A stretch of DNA of 64,000 nucleotides, taken from the NCBI GenBank assembly GCA_018823325.1, contig JAHJIJ010000011.1, positions 124,001 through 188,000 on the forward strand, written 5' to 3'. Origin of the DNA: Alphaproteobacteria bacterium (lineage in GTDB: Bacteria; Pseudomonadota; Alphaproteobacteria; Sphingomonadales; Sphingomonadaceae). Both the position numbers and the translations under genes were made by a program. Below the pieces are notes generated by a model, which was not told the DNA's origin, ran no database searches, and worked only from the letters and a program-made list of their open reading frames with translations. The stretch's first letter is position 1, and each line of letters starts with the position of its first letter. This document shows, piece by piece, positions 52,318 to 59,665 of this stretch.

Positions 52318-52523
52318 GGCTCAGTGCCCGATTTCCAAAAATGAAAGGGCGGGGTGGCCAGCATCCTGGCTCCCATATGCCTGCGGTGTCCCGCTATGGG
52401 CGACCGTTACCATTGCCGCTGTCGAGTTCACGGCCTAGGGCTTAGCCGAGTGCATCAAAAGCGCAACGGGGCAAATCATCAGATGAGCGGATCGGAACGG
52501 GCAGGCGGGAAGGCACGCGCCTC

Positions 52524-52904
52524 GTGATTGGTGGCCAGCTCGTGCGCTATGCGCTCACTGGCGGATTTGTGACGGCGCTTCAGGCTGCGGTCTATTGGGT
52601 GCTCGCGCAGTCGCTTGCCGTGCATCCCCAGCTCGCCAATGTCTGCGGTTATCTGGTGGCCGTGGCGAGCGGCTATGTGCTGCACGGGCGTTTTACGTTT
52701 CGCGGTCATGGCCGGCGTGATCAGCCGCTCAGGCAGGCGGTGCGCTTCGGGATCGTGTCGCTGCTCAGCCTTGCGCTCAATGCCTTCTGGGTCTGGCTCT
52801 GCGTCCAGCGGCTGAATCTGCCGCTCTGGACGCCGATCCCGTTGATGGGACTGGTGACGCCGGCAATGGTCTTTGTGCTCAATCGTCAGTGGGTGTTCCG
52901 CTAG
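52524..52904 (+). CDS. GtrA-family membrane protein
   Basis: A 126-residue protein with four hydrophobic helices: LVRYALTGGFVTALQAAVYWVL, CGYLVAVASGYVLHGRFTF, FGIVSLLSLALNAFWVWLC, then LVTPAMVFVLNRQWVFR. This is the GtrA pattern, and members are thought to flip undecaprenyl-phosphate-linked sugars. It is divergent from the GT-C-like gene, so the pair may decorate a surface polymer. The start could be any of two close codons; ATG 52524 is used. A terminator follows. Confidence 0.88.
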   Translation: MIGGQLVRYALTGGFVTALQAAVYWVLAQSLAVHPQLANVCGYLVAVASGYVLHGRFTFRGHGRRDQPLRQAVRFGIVSLLSLALNAFWVWLCVQRLNLPLWTPIPLMGLVTPAMVFVLNRQWVFR

Positions 52905-52927
52905 GCTTCCGGCAGAGCCGCAAAAGA

Positions 52928-52957
52928 AAAGGGCCACCGGATGTCCGGCGGCCCTTT
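52928..52957. terminator. Terminator after gtrA
   Basis: Thirteen-base arms with one mismatch (52928-52940 and 52945-52957) and a four-base loop, with A-rich sequence before it. It lies between the convergent gtrA gene and the small lipoprotein gene. Confidence 0.8.
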
Positions 52958-52981
52958 GAAAATCTTCGGTCTGACCGTCGA

Positions 52982-53191
52982 TTACATCGCGTTGTTGGTC
53001 ATGTTGTCCATGCCGTTCGCCATGTTGTCGAGCGCGTTGCCGGCGGCTTCCATGGTGTTGTCAGCGGCGTTTTCCACGTCATTGGCCATGTTGTAGCTGT
53101 CGTTGACAGCTTCGTTGGTCTCGGACTGCGAGCACGCGGCGAGGCCGAGCGAAGCAGCCACAACAAGCGAGAAGGCAATAGTCTTGGTCAT
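52982..53191 (-). CDS. Small entericidin-like lipoprotein
   Basis: A 69-residue lipoprotein with the start at ATG 53191: signal FSLVVAASLGLAAC (lipid cysteine near residue 18), then a short acidic tail of near-repeats NEAVNDSYNMANDVENAADN and ALDNMANGMDNM. Small Ala/Asn-rich lipoproteins of this kind are often called entericidin-like, but here that is only a resemblance in size and composition. It is divergent from the ArsR-methyltransferase gene, about 185 bases away. Confidence 0.72.
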   Translation of the reverse strand: MTKTIAFSLVVAASLGLAACSQSETNEAVNDSYNMANDVENAADNTMEAAGNALDNMANGMDNMTNNAM

Positions 53192-53375
53192 GGGCAAACC
53201 CCTTGATGAATTCATACCGAGCAGAAGCTGTGGAAGGGGTCCCCCCCCTTTGCCTGCGGGAGCGATTCGTATCGGTTTGTCGGTCGGAGCGCAATCCCTT
53301 GGTAATGATCCCTATTAACCAGCGATGAAAGCAACAGCTTGAACTGCTTCTCCCGATACCGCAGACAGCGAGTGA

Positions 53376-54353
53376 ATGCAGGGCCAACTCGATCTTTTCC
53401 GCGCGCTTGCGGACCCGACTCGCCTCAGGATCGTCCATCTTTTGCGGGAGATGGAGCTGGCCGTGGGGGAAGTGGCGATCGTCGTGGGGCAGAGCCAGCC
53501 GCGCGTTTCCCGCCATGTTCGAATCCTCGTCGAGGCCGGATTGGCCGAACGCCGGAAGGAAGGAAGCTGGGTCTTCCTTCGCTTGCGCGCGGGCGCTGCC
53601 ACCAAAGCTCTGCTTGGATTTCTTGACGCGGGGGAACCTGCGCCCAGCGAGCGACTCTGGATCGAAGCGGATCAGGCGCGACTGGCCGCCGTGCGCGCGG
53701 AACGGGCGCGGGCGGCAGAGGATTATTTCGCCAGCCATGCCGAGGAATGGGATGCGCAGCGATCCCTCTATGTACCGGAAGCCGAGGTGGAAGCCGCCAT
53801 GGCTTCGATGCTCTCCGGGCATAAGCTCGGACGGCTGCTGGATGTCGGCACGGGGACGGGGCGGATGGCGACGCTCTTTGCAGGGCAGGCGGAACAGGTC
53901 CTCGCGATTGACCGCAGCGCCGAGATGCTGCGCCTTGCGCGGGGCAAGCTGCCGCAGGAGATTGCCGACCGTGTCCACTTCCTGGCGGGTGATTTCAACG
54001 CCCTGCCGATCGAGAATGAGGCTGCCGATACAGCCATCCTGCATCAGGTGCTCCACTATGCGCAGGCGCCTGAACGCGTGATCGCTGAGATCGCGCGCAC
54101 ATTGCGTCACGGCGGGCGCCTGCTCATCGTCGATTTTGCGCCGCATGAGCGCGAGGAGTTGCGCACGCGCGATGCGCACAGTCGCCTTGGTTTCTCCGAT
54201 GAGCAGATTGCGGCCTGGTTCGCGTCAGCCGGTGTGGCGCTGGAACGGGTGGAGACGCTGGCTGGTGGCGAACTGACGGTGAAATTGTGGTTGGGCGAGC
54301 GTCGGCCCGCAAACAAGGGGTCGGAGAAAATGCGCGGCGCCCGGACCTCTTGA
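53376..54353 (+). CDS. ArsR-family regulator fused to a SAM methyltransferase
   Basis: A 325-residue two-domain protein. Residues 1-90 are an ArsR/SmtB winged helix (FRALADPTRLRIVHLLREMEL, SQPRVSRHVRILVEAGLAERR). Residues 115-310 are a class I methyltransferase with LLDVGTGTGRMATL (about 154-167) and HQVLHYAQAPERVIAE. The usual ArsR cysteine metal sites are absent, so metal sensing is unlikely. Related fused proteins are linked to methionine/SAH-cycle genes, but none adjoins this one. The methyl acceptor is unknown. A small lipoprotein lies divergent upstream, and a terminator closes the gene. Confidence 0.9.
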   Translation: MQGQLDLFRALADPTRLRIVHLLREMELAVGEVAIVVGQSQPRVSRHVRILVEAGLAERRKEGSWVFLRLRAGAATKALLGFLDAGEPAPSERLWIEADQARLAAVRAERARAAEDYFASHAEEWDAQRSLYVPEAEVEAAMASMLSGHKLGRLLDVGTGTGRMATLFAGQAEQVLAIDRSAEMLRLARGKLPQEIADRVHFLAGDFNALPIENEAADTAILHQVLHYAQAPERVIAEIARTLRHGGRLLIVDFAPHEREELRTRDAHSRLGFSDEQIAAWFASAGVALERVETLAGGELTVKLWLGERRPANKGSEKMRGARTS

Positions 54354-54369
54354 TCTGGTCGGGCGCCGC
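54334..54369 (+). terminator. Terminator overlapping the end of the ArsR-methyltransferase gene
   Basis: Ten-base arms (54334-54343 and 54360-54369), extended inward by GACC/GGTC. The left arm overlaps the last codons of the gene. It also ends the convergent YdcH-like transcript. Confidence 0.7.
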
Positions 54370-54390
54370 CCTCGTTAATCGGACGGTTGC

Positions 54391-54573
54391 TCAGTCGCCC
54401 GGGACAAGCCGACGACCGCTCGCCATCCGGGCCAGCCGATCCTTCACAGCCAGTTTCAGGCGCTTGATTCGCTGCAGCTTGCCAAAATCGGGCGCGCGGC
54501 TGCGCTGTTCCAGCCGCAGGGCTTCATCGAGCTTCTGATGCCGGTCAAGGAGGCTGAAGATATGCTTGGACAT
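54391..54573 (-). CDS. YdcH-family (DUF465) small protein
   Basis: A 60-residue helical protein starting at ATG 54573, with the DUF465 pattern FSLLDRHQKLDEALRLEQRS and FGKLQRIKRLKLAVKDRLA. It is soluble, very Arg/Lys/Leu-rich and forms a two-helix hairpin in family members. Function is unknown in the family. The region upstream (54574-54843) holds no gene I can support. Confidence 0.85.
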   Translation of the reverse strand: MSKHIFSLLDRHQKLDEALRLEQRSRAPDFGKLQRIKRLKLAVKDRLARMASGRRLVPGD

Positions 54574-54843
54574 GTGCCACTCCGTTGGAAGGTTTCCAAA
54601 ACTCGGGTGACAACCGGGCGGTAAATTTGTCTGCATGGGGGTGCCAGACTTCGCACCGGTGTCACCCGATGCGGTCCGACATCACGAGCTGACGCAGGGG
54701 GTACGTCATTGCTCGCCAGAGGGGCCCGGCCCGCACAGTCAATTTAGCAAGCCGCGGCTCGGGTTCAACCATAATCGGTCGATTTCAGGTCGAAAAACGA
54801 CTCACAGTGGCCATTGCGAAGCGGCGCGCGCGTTCAAGCAGGT

Positions 54844-55557
54844 TCATTCGCCAAGCTGTTTGGCTTCCTGATATTTGAGGTCAAGATAACGGTTGTGGAT
54901 GGCGAGCTTGTCGAGGTCGCCATGGGCGAGCTGCTCGGTCATGTTGGCGATTTCCTGCTCGATGACCGAGAGGCCCTCGACCAGTTGCGCATCGGGCACC
55001 CGTCCATTGCGCGGGACATGGCGAAGCGGCTGGGGAATGGACTGATAGCCCGTCACGAGCTCGGGCAGGTGATCGCTCAGCAGCCGGCGTACTTCCACTG
55101 CGGCTGGTTCACGCGGGTCCAGCTTGGCCAGTTGCGGAGCCAGCGTTTCCAGCCGGTTGCCAATCGCATTGACGATGGGGATGGCAGGCGCGGGCAGGGC
55201 GCGGCGCTGATTGTCGAGCCAGATCTCGGTCTTGTGCGGCAGGGTCTTGAGGTCTGCTTGCGCCAGTCGTTCGGGTTCCAGCACGCGCGGTTCGGTCGAG
55301 ATGAAAGCGAAGGCGAGGGAGGCGATGAGCAGGCCCATGACCAGCAGCACGCCGGTCGTGCCGATGCCGCCGAACACGAAGCCCGCGACTGCTGCACCGA
55401 CCAGCACTGCCGCCACGGCCAGAATCATGCGCTTGAGGCGACGGGTCCAGTCGCGCCGCATGCGGGCGAGCTTGCGCCCGGTGTGGCGATAGCGCTCGCT
55501 GGTGCGGACGATCAGCTCGTTCGCGCGCTGGATGACCTCATCGACTTCGCTTGGCAT
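54844..55557 (-). CDS. Membrane protein next to TelA, XpaC-like by position
   Basis: A 237-residue protein with two close helices (about 44-65 and 67-89, ILAVAAVLVGAAVAGFVFGG and TGVLLVMGLLIASLAFAF) and a long mostly helical C-terminal part. It ends 10 bases before the TelA gene stop region and is transcribed after it. In Bacillus the TelA homologue YaaN sits with XpaC, a two-helix protein; this one resembles it in layout and place but not clearly in sequence. Function is unknown. The telA gene is immediately upstream. Confidence 0.7.
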   Translation of the reverse strand: MPSEVDEVIQRANELIVRTSERYRHTGRKLARMRRDWTRRLKRMILAVAAVLVGAAVAGFVFGGIGTTGVLLVMGLLIASLAFAFISTEPRVLEPERLAQADLKTLPHKTEIWLDNQRRALPAPAIPIVNAIGNRLETLAPQLAKLDPREPAAVEVRRLLSDHLPELVTGYQSIPQPLRHVPRNGRVPDAQLVEGLSVIEQEIANMTEQLAHGDLDKLAIHNRYLDLKYQEAKQLGE

Positions 55558-55567
55558 GGCGGTTCAA

Positions 55568-56779
55568 TCACTCGATGGCGGTCAGCGGAGAATTGCCGCT
55601 CGTCACCGCCGCCTGCGCGCGGGCCTGCCCTTCAGCTCGAGCGATATAGCCCTTGGACTTCTCCACTTCGCTGGTGAGGGTAGTCACCGTCGCTTTCATG
55701 TTGTCGAGCGCCTTGAGCTTGAACGTATCGATGCTGTCCATCGTGTCGTAGATGTTCTGGAAGGCGCGCTGCAGGGTCTCCAGCGGTATGGTGCTGCTGG
55801 CGGCCTGCTCATGGATTTGCGCGGTCTGCGTCTTGAGCAGTTCGCCGGTCGAATCGATAAGATTGGCCGTGGTGGTATTGAGCGCTGTAATCTGATCGAG
55901 CACCAGCTTCTGTCCCGCCAGCGCCTGCGCCACCGTGACGGCGGTACGCAAAGCGGAGACGGTCGTGGTGCTGGCGCGGTCGACGCCCTTCACCAGCTCG
56001 ACATTGTTCTTCTTGACCAGATCGAGAGCGAGATAGCCCTGCACCGTCACGGCCATTTGCGTGAGCAAATCCTGGGTGCGCTGGCGAACGTAGAAAAGCG
56101 CGCTTTCCTTGATCGCCTTGCTCTTGGCTGGATCGGTCGCCTCCAGCTCGAAGGCCTTTTGCTCGAGCCGCGCGTCCATGGCCTTGGCGATGTGGATCAT
56201 CTGCTCCAGCTTGCCCATGGTGGCCCACATGTTCTGCCGCTCCACATCGATGGCGGCATTGTCCTTGATCAGCGTGTCCTTGCCGCTGGCGAGGCTGCCC
56301 AGGATCGAATTGATGTGCGTCTGGCTCGACTTGTAGCTGTCGAAATAGTTACGCATCTTGTTGCCGAACGGGATGATGCCGAACAGCTTGCGCGGGGCGA
56401 GCAGATTACCGCGCTTGCCGGGGTCCAGATCCTCGATCACGCGGCGCAGTTCGGCCAGATCCGTACCGACATTGCTGTCGGCATCCATTGCGCGCACCGG
56501 GCGGTCAAGGAAGCGATTGGAATGGCCTGCCGCCTCTGCAATCTCCTTGCGGCCCATATTGGTGATCTGATCGACCTTCGCGCCGAACTCGGGCGAATTG
56601 GCATCGAGCACGGCCAGTTCCTCGACAAAGGCGTCGACCTTTTCGTCGAGCTTGCTCTTCTTCTCGTCCTCAAGCGGCACCAGCCCGGCGGCGCGTTCGG
56701 CCGTCACATTGGGCACCACCTCGGGCGGGGTGAGGTCGAGCTTGTCTTCGGTTTTCGTCGGTGTCGCGCTGGTCGCCAT
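55568..56779 (-). CDS. telA: TelA-family toxic-anion resistance protein
   Basis: A 403-residue helical protein of the TelA family, named for tellurite resistance but in most species tied to surface stress. The start is ATG 56779, with AAGGAG six bases upstream (before the methionine), which rejects longer frames. Seen: the core ADVGTDLAELRRVIEDLDPGKRG-type region, FGIIPFGNKMRNYFDSYKSSQTHINSIL, and long coiled regions to the end. It is first in a two-gene unit with the two-helix protein. Confidence 0.92.
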   Translation of the reverse strand: MATSATPTKTEDKLDLTPPEVVPNVTAERAAGLVPLEDEKKSKLDEKVDAFVEELAVLDANSPEFGAKVDQITNMGRKEIAEAAGHSNRFLDRPVRAMDADSNVGTDLAELRRVIEDLDPGKRGNLLAPRKLFGIIPFGNKMRNYFDSYKSSQTHINSILGSLASGKDTLIKDNAAIDVERQNMWATMGKLEQMIHIAKAMDARLEQKAFELEATDPAKSKAIKESALFYVRQRTQDLLTQMAVTVQGYLALDLVKKNNVELVKGVDRASTTTVSALRTAVTVAQALAGQKLVLDQITALNTTTANLIDSTGELLKTQTAQIHEQAASSTIPLETLQRAFQNIYDTMDSIDTFKLKALDNMKATVTTLTSEVEKSKGYIARAEGQARAQAAVTSGNSPLTAIE

Positions 56780-56979
56780 CAGGGTCTCCTTGGAAGGTGT
56801 CATATTGCGATAGAACACCGAGGGTTCAAGGCCTGAATCGGGTATAGGATGCGCGCGGGTGCCTGCCAATGGAGCTTTAGGGTCTGACCCTGAGACCGGT
56901 GGCTGGATAATCGCGTCTCCGAACTCTTGAGGGAGATGGCTAAACCGGAGCTATTCAGTGATGGCCGCGGCGCCAGAAT

Positions 56980-57429
56980 CTACAAGCCGGCCCTTGTTTC
57001 GACCTCAGCGAGCCATTGATCGGCTTCTTCGAATGTCTCGAAAATTTCACAGACGTCAAAGTCCTGCACTGTGCGGCGAACCTGCATGCGAACCAGAGCA
57101 CTCGGAATGACCATGGCGTTCCGCGCGATCGGGAAGTCGCGGCAGATATCCACGAACTTGTTGGCAATTTCCACGACTTCCTGCGGCTGGGGCGGCCAGG
57201 TGCGACAGTCATCAAGCAGAGTGAACGATCGCCCGCCCCTGCTTGCCTCCTGAAGTACCGTCCGGAAGTTCTGCAGGACGTGGCGAGCTATGGGGGCGGT
57301 CCAGAAACCGGTGTAGAAGGTGTGGAGCCGGTGAGTCTGCTGACAGAATGCGTGGCGGAAGAATGGCCGCAGGTCTTCAGGATGTACGGCTCCCGGCGAA
57401 ACCGGCGGATCGAACAAATTGTTAGTCAT
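56980..57429 (-). CDS. 149-residue protein of unknown function
   Basis: A soluble protein of 149 residues from ATG 57429. Its middle has a STAS/SpoIIAA-like alternation, SFTLLDDCRTWPPQPQEVVE followed by a helix and RNAMVIPSALVRMQVRR, and ends VCEIFETFEEADQWLAEVE, a motif common in SpoIIAA-like and SpoVT-related domains. I do not recognise a precise family. Neighbours on both sides are unrelated, and it is a single-gene unit. The flanks (56780-56979 and 57430-57726) show no further genes. Confidence 0.7.
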   Translation of the reverse strand: MTNNLFDPPVSPGAVHPEDLRPFFRHAFCQQTHRLHTFYTGFWTAPIARHVLQNFRTVLQEASRGGRSFTLLDDCRTWPPQPQEVVEIANKFVDICRDFPIARNAMVIPSALVRMQVRRTVQDFDVCEIFETFEEADQWLAEVETRAGL

Positions 57430-57726
57430 CGAAACGTTCCCCCATGGCGCGGACTGCCGCTCGTTTGGTTCTGACCCAGGCGTCCCCGCCCCACGCGCAA
57501 CATCACCATTCTTTAGCGTTGAAATGTTTCCAGTTCGTTGTCGCGTTGGTCCGAAGGCAAAGGGTAAGGTAAACCAAATCTAAGCCATTGCGCGCTAGGC
57601 CGGGTCGCTTGGGGAGAGAGCGTTGCAAAGGCGGGATAAATGCATCACCATCATCGCTTCGAGAGGATGTCTCCTGAAAGGCGCGTGGACAGGCAGGCTG
57701 CCTGCCATGAAACGGGGGGCGCCATA

Positions 57727-59124
57727 GTGGACACATATGATCTCGTCGTGATCGGCAGCGGGCCGGCCGGGCGCCGCGCGGCGGTTCAGGCGGCCAAGCT
57801 CGGCAAGTCCGTGCTGGTGGTGGAAGGGCGCAAGCGGGTCGGCGGCGTCTCGGTGCATACCGGCACCATCCCTTCCAAGACCCTGCGCGAGACCGTGCTC
57901 AACCTCACCGGCTGGCGCGAGCGCGGCTTCTATGGCCGCTCCTACCGGGTGAAGAAGGACATTGGCGGCAGCGACCTCGACCACCGCATCGACAAGACGC
58001 TGGAGCATGAGGTGGACGTGCTGGAGCATCAGTTCCAGCGCAATGGGGTGCGCACGCTGGAGGGCTTCGCGCGCTTCGTCGATCCGCATACGTTGCTGGT
58101 GACCCAGCCGGACGAAAGCGAATTGCATGTGCGCGGCGAGCGCATCCTGATTGCAGTCGGCACCGCGCCGTTCCGCCCGGAGAACATCCCGTTCGACGAC
58201 GATATCGTGCTGGACAGCGACGTGCTGATCGAAGCGCCGCGCGTGCCGCGCTCGCTGGTGGTGATCGGCGCAGGCGTCATCGGCATCGAATATGCGACGA
58301 TCTTTTCCGCGCTCGATGTCGCGGTGACGCTGATCGAGCCGCGCGAGACGTTCCTGGACTTCATTGACCGCGAGATCATCGAGGAATTCGTCCATCAGCT
58401 GCGCGACCGGGGGATGACCATCCGGTTGGGCGCCAAGGTGACGGACATCGCCAAGGATGCGAGCGGGTGCGTTGTCACCACGCTGGAAGACGGGCGCGCG
58501 ATCCGCTCCGAGATGCTGCTGTTCGCGGCTGGGCGGGTGGGCGCTACACACACGCTCGGGCTGGAGCATTGCGGGCTGGCTGTGGACAATCGCGGGCGGC
58601 TGAAGGTCGATCCCAAGACCTTCCAGACCGAGGTGCCGCATATCTATGCCGCGGGCGACGTGATCGGCTTTCCCAGCCTCGCCTCGACCTCGATGGAGCA
58701 GGGGCGGATCGCCGCCTGCCACGCCTTCGACCTGCCGATGCCGCCGGCGCCGGCCTATTTCCCTTATGGCATCTATGCCGTGCCGGAAATCTCGACCGTC
58801 GGGATGAGCGAGCAGGAGGTGAAGGCCAAGAAGATCCCCTATGAGTGCGGCATCGCGCGGTTTCGTGAGACCTCGCGCGGGCACATCATGGGGCTCGATT
58901 CGGGGCTGATGAAAATGATCTTCTCGCTCAAGACGCGGCGGCTTCTCGGCGTGCACATCATCGGCGAGGGCGCGACGGAGCTGATCCACATCGGGCAGGC
59001 CGTGCTGAACCTCAAAGGCACGATCGATTATTTCATCGAGAACACGTTCAATTATCCGACGCTGGCCGAGGCGTACAAGATCGCGGCGCTGGATGCCTGG
59101 AACAGAATGCCGCGCGAGGGGTAG
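57727..59124 (+). CDS. sthA: Soluble pyridine nucleotide transhydrogenase
   Basis: Moves reducing power between NADPH and NAD through FAD. GTG 57727 (ACGGGGGG upstream) gives 465 residues, the standard length; the open frame before it is non-homologous. It shows the FAD motif VIGSGPAGRRAA, the NAD(P) motif VVIGAGVIGIEYATIF, YAAGDVIGFPSLASTS and a C-terminal dimer domain. The usual disulfide motif of the enzyme superfamily is replaced by GVSVHTGTIPSKTL, without cysteines, as expected for SthA rather than lipoamide dehydrogenase or glutathione reductase. Confidence 0.94.
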   Translation: MDTYDLVVIGSGPAGRRAAVQAAKLGKSVLVVEGRKRVGGVSVHTGTIPSKTLRETVLNLTGWRERGFYGRSYRVKKDIGGSDLDHRIDKTLEHEVDVLEHQFQRNGVRTLEGFARFVDPHTLLVTQPDESELHVRGERILIAVGTAPFRPENIPFDDDIVLDSDVLIEAPRVPRSLVVIGAGVIGIEYATIFSALDVAVTLIEPRETFLDFIDREIIEEFVHQLRDRGMTIRLGAKVTDIAKDASGCVVTTLEDGRAIRSEMLLFAAGRVGATHTLGLEHCGLAVDNRGRLKVDPKTFQTEVPHIYAAGDVIGFPSLASTSMEQGRIAACHAFDLPMPPAPAYFPYGIYAVPEISTVGMSEQEVKAKKIPYECGIARFRETSRGHIMGLDSGLMKMIFSLKTRRLLGVHIIGEGATELIHIGQAVLNLKGTIDYFIENTFNYPTLAEAYKIAALDAWNRMPREG

Positions 59125-59166
59125 GGTGCGGGTTGGGGGTGATTGATGGGTGGCTTTAGAAGGTCA

Positions 59167-59196
59167 GCGGGACCGCGGAGCAAGTCCATGGTGACG
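59167..59196. repeat. Degenerate copy of the hairpin repeat
   Basis: A 30-base copy with about 26 of 30 matches to the reverse complement of the one at 59226. Mismatches fall in the stem, so the hairpin is broken. It faces the intact copy across 29 bases, so the left side of the GIY-YIG unit has a decayed partner. Confidence 0.75.
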
Positions 59197-59224
59197 TGGA
59201 GGGTAACGAGCTGCATTCCAGTAT

Positions 59225-59256
59225 TCGTCGCCCCGGACTTGCTCCGGGGTCCCGCT
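59225..59256 (+). repeat. Left terminal inverted repeat around the GIY-YIG gene
   Basis: A 32-base repeat whose core folds as CCCCGGACTTGCTCCGGGG (seven-base stem, loop CTTGC). It is perfectly complementary, over all 32 bases, to 59581-59612. It ends 18 bases before the GIY-YIG start codon. Related hairpins with loop CTTGA lie at 33340 and 33461. Confidence 0.88.
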
Positions 59257-59274
59257 TTCTGAAAGCACGCTGTT

Positions 59275-59574
59275 ATGGATCGTGAGAGACAGGGCGGCTG
59301 GGTCTACATCATGGCCGATCGCTATCGCGGCACGATGTATGTTGGCGTGACCACCGATCTTTCCGCCCGCATCCGTCAGCACCAATCAAGGGAGGGCTCG
59401 GATTTCTGTGCACGTTATGGACTGACGCGGCTCGTCTGGGCGGAGCGCGGCGATGATATCGTGAGCTGCATTGCGCATGAAAAACGCCTGAAGCGCTGGC
59501 GCCGCGCATGGAAATTCGAGCTGATCGAGCGTGGCAATCCTGACTGGCGGGATATGTTTGATCAGCTCGCATGA
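59275..59574 (+). CDS. GIY-YIG nuclease-domain protein
   Basis: A 99-residue single-domain GIY-YIG protein. The motif reads V10-Y11-I12 and Y22-V23-G24, with the conserved arginine (Arg32) and histidine (His35) in ARIRQHQ, and the metal-binding glutamate Glu69 in HEKRLKRWRRAWK, then NPDWRDMF. All expected catalytic positions are present, so the enzyme is likely active. It resembles the YhbQ/UPF0213 group, whose targets are unknown. It has no evident ribosome-binding site, and it is bounded at both ends by copies of a hairpin repeat. Confidence 0.9.
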   Translation: MDRERQGGWVYIMADRYRGTMYVGVTTDLSARIRQHQSREGSDFCARYGLTRLVWAERGDDIVSCIAHEKRLKRWRRAWKFELIERGNPDWRDMFDQLA

Positions 59575-59580
59575 ATAGGT

Positions 59581-59612
59581 AGCGGGACCCCGGAGCAAGT
59601 CCGGGGCGACGA
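59581..59612 (-). repeat. Right terminal inverted repeat around the GIY-YIG gene
   Basis: The exact reverse complement of 59225-59256, starting six bases after the GIY-YIG stop codon. The stem-loop core is the same. A G-rich tail outside it shows no T-run, so it is a poor intrinsic terminator. Confidence 0.88.
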
Positions 59613-59665
59613 GAAGGAGTGGGGTTGTCGGCAGTTGTGTGACCGGCGTTGAGCTCTGGCGCTCC

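Larger units (their letters stand above)
59225..59612 (+). mobile_element. Candidate repeat-bounded GIY-YIG element (388 bases)
   Basis: A compact unit in which two perfect 32-base inverted terminal repeats (59225-59256 and 59581-59612) enclose one small nuclease gene with almost no other sequence (18 bases before the start, six bases after the stop). The nuclease fold is one used by homing and repair endonucleases. No transposase is present, and no target-site duplication is clear: the bases just outside the repeats do not match. Mobility is inferred from architecture only; the repeats could instead be separate intergenic palindromes that act as terminators. Confidence 0.4.

Noticed and set aside
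51061..52344. A 427-codon forward open frame
   Set aside because: Antisense to the GT-C-like membrane gene; the helices are on the reverse strand.
56870..56979. tRNA-like GGTCTGACCCTGAGACC segment
   Set aside because: No acceptor stem or anticodon arm could be assembled around it.
57595..58989. A 464-codon reverse-strand open frame
   Set aside because: Antisense to sthA, whose motifs are unmistakable. The reverse translation has no recognisable fold or start signal.
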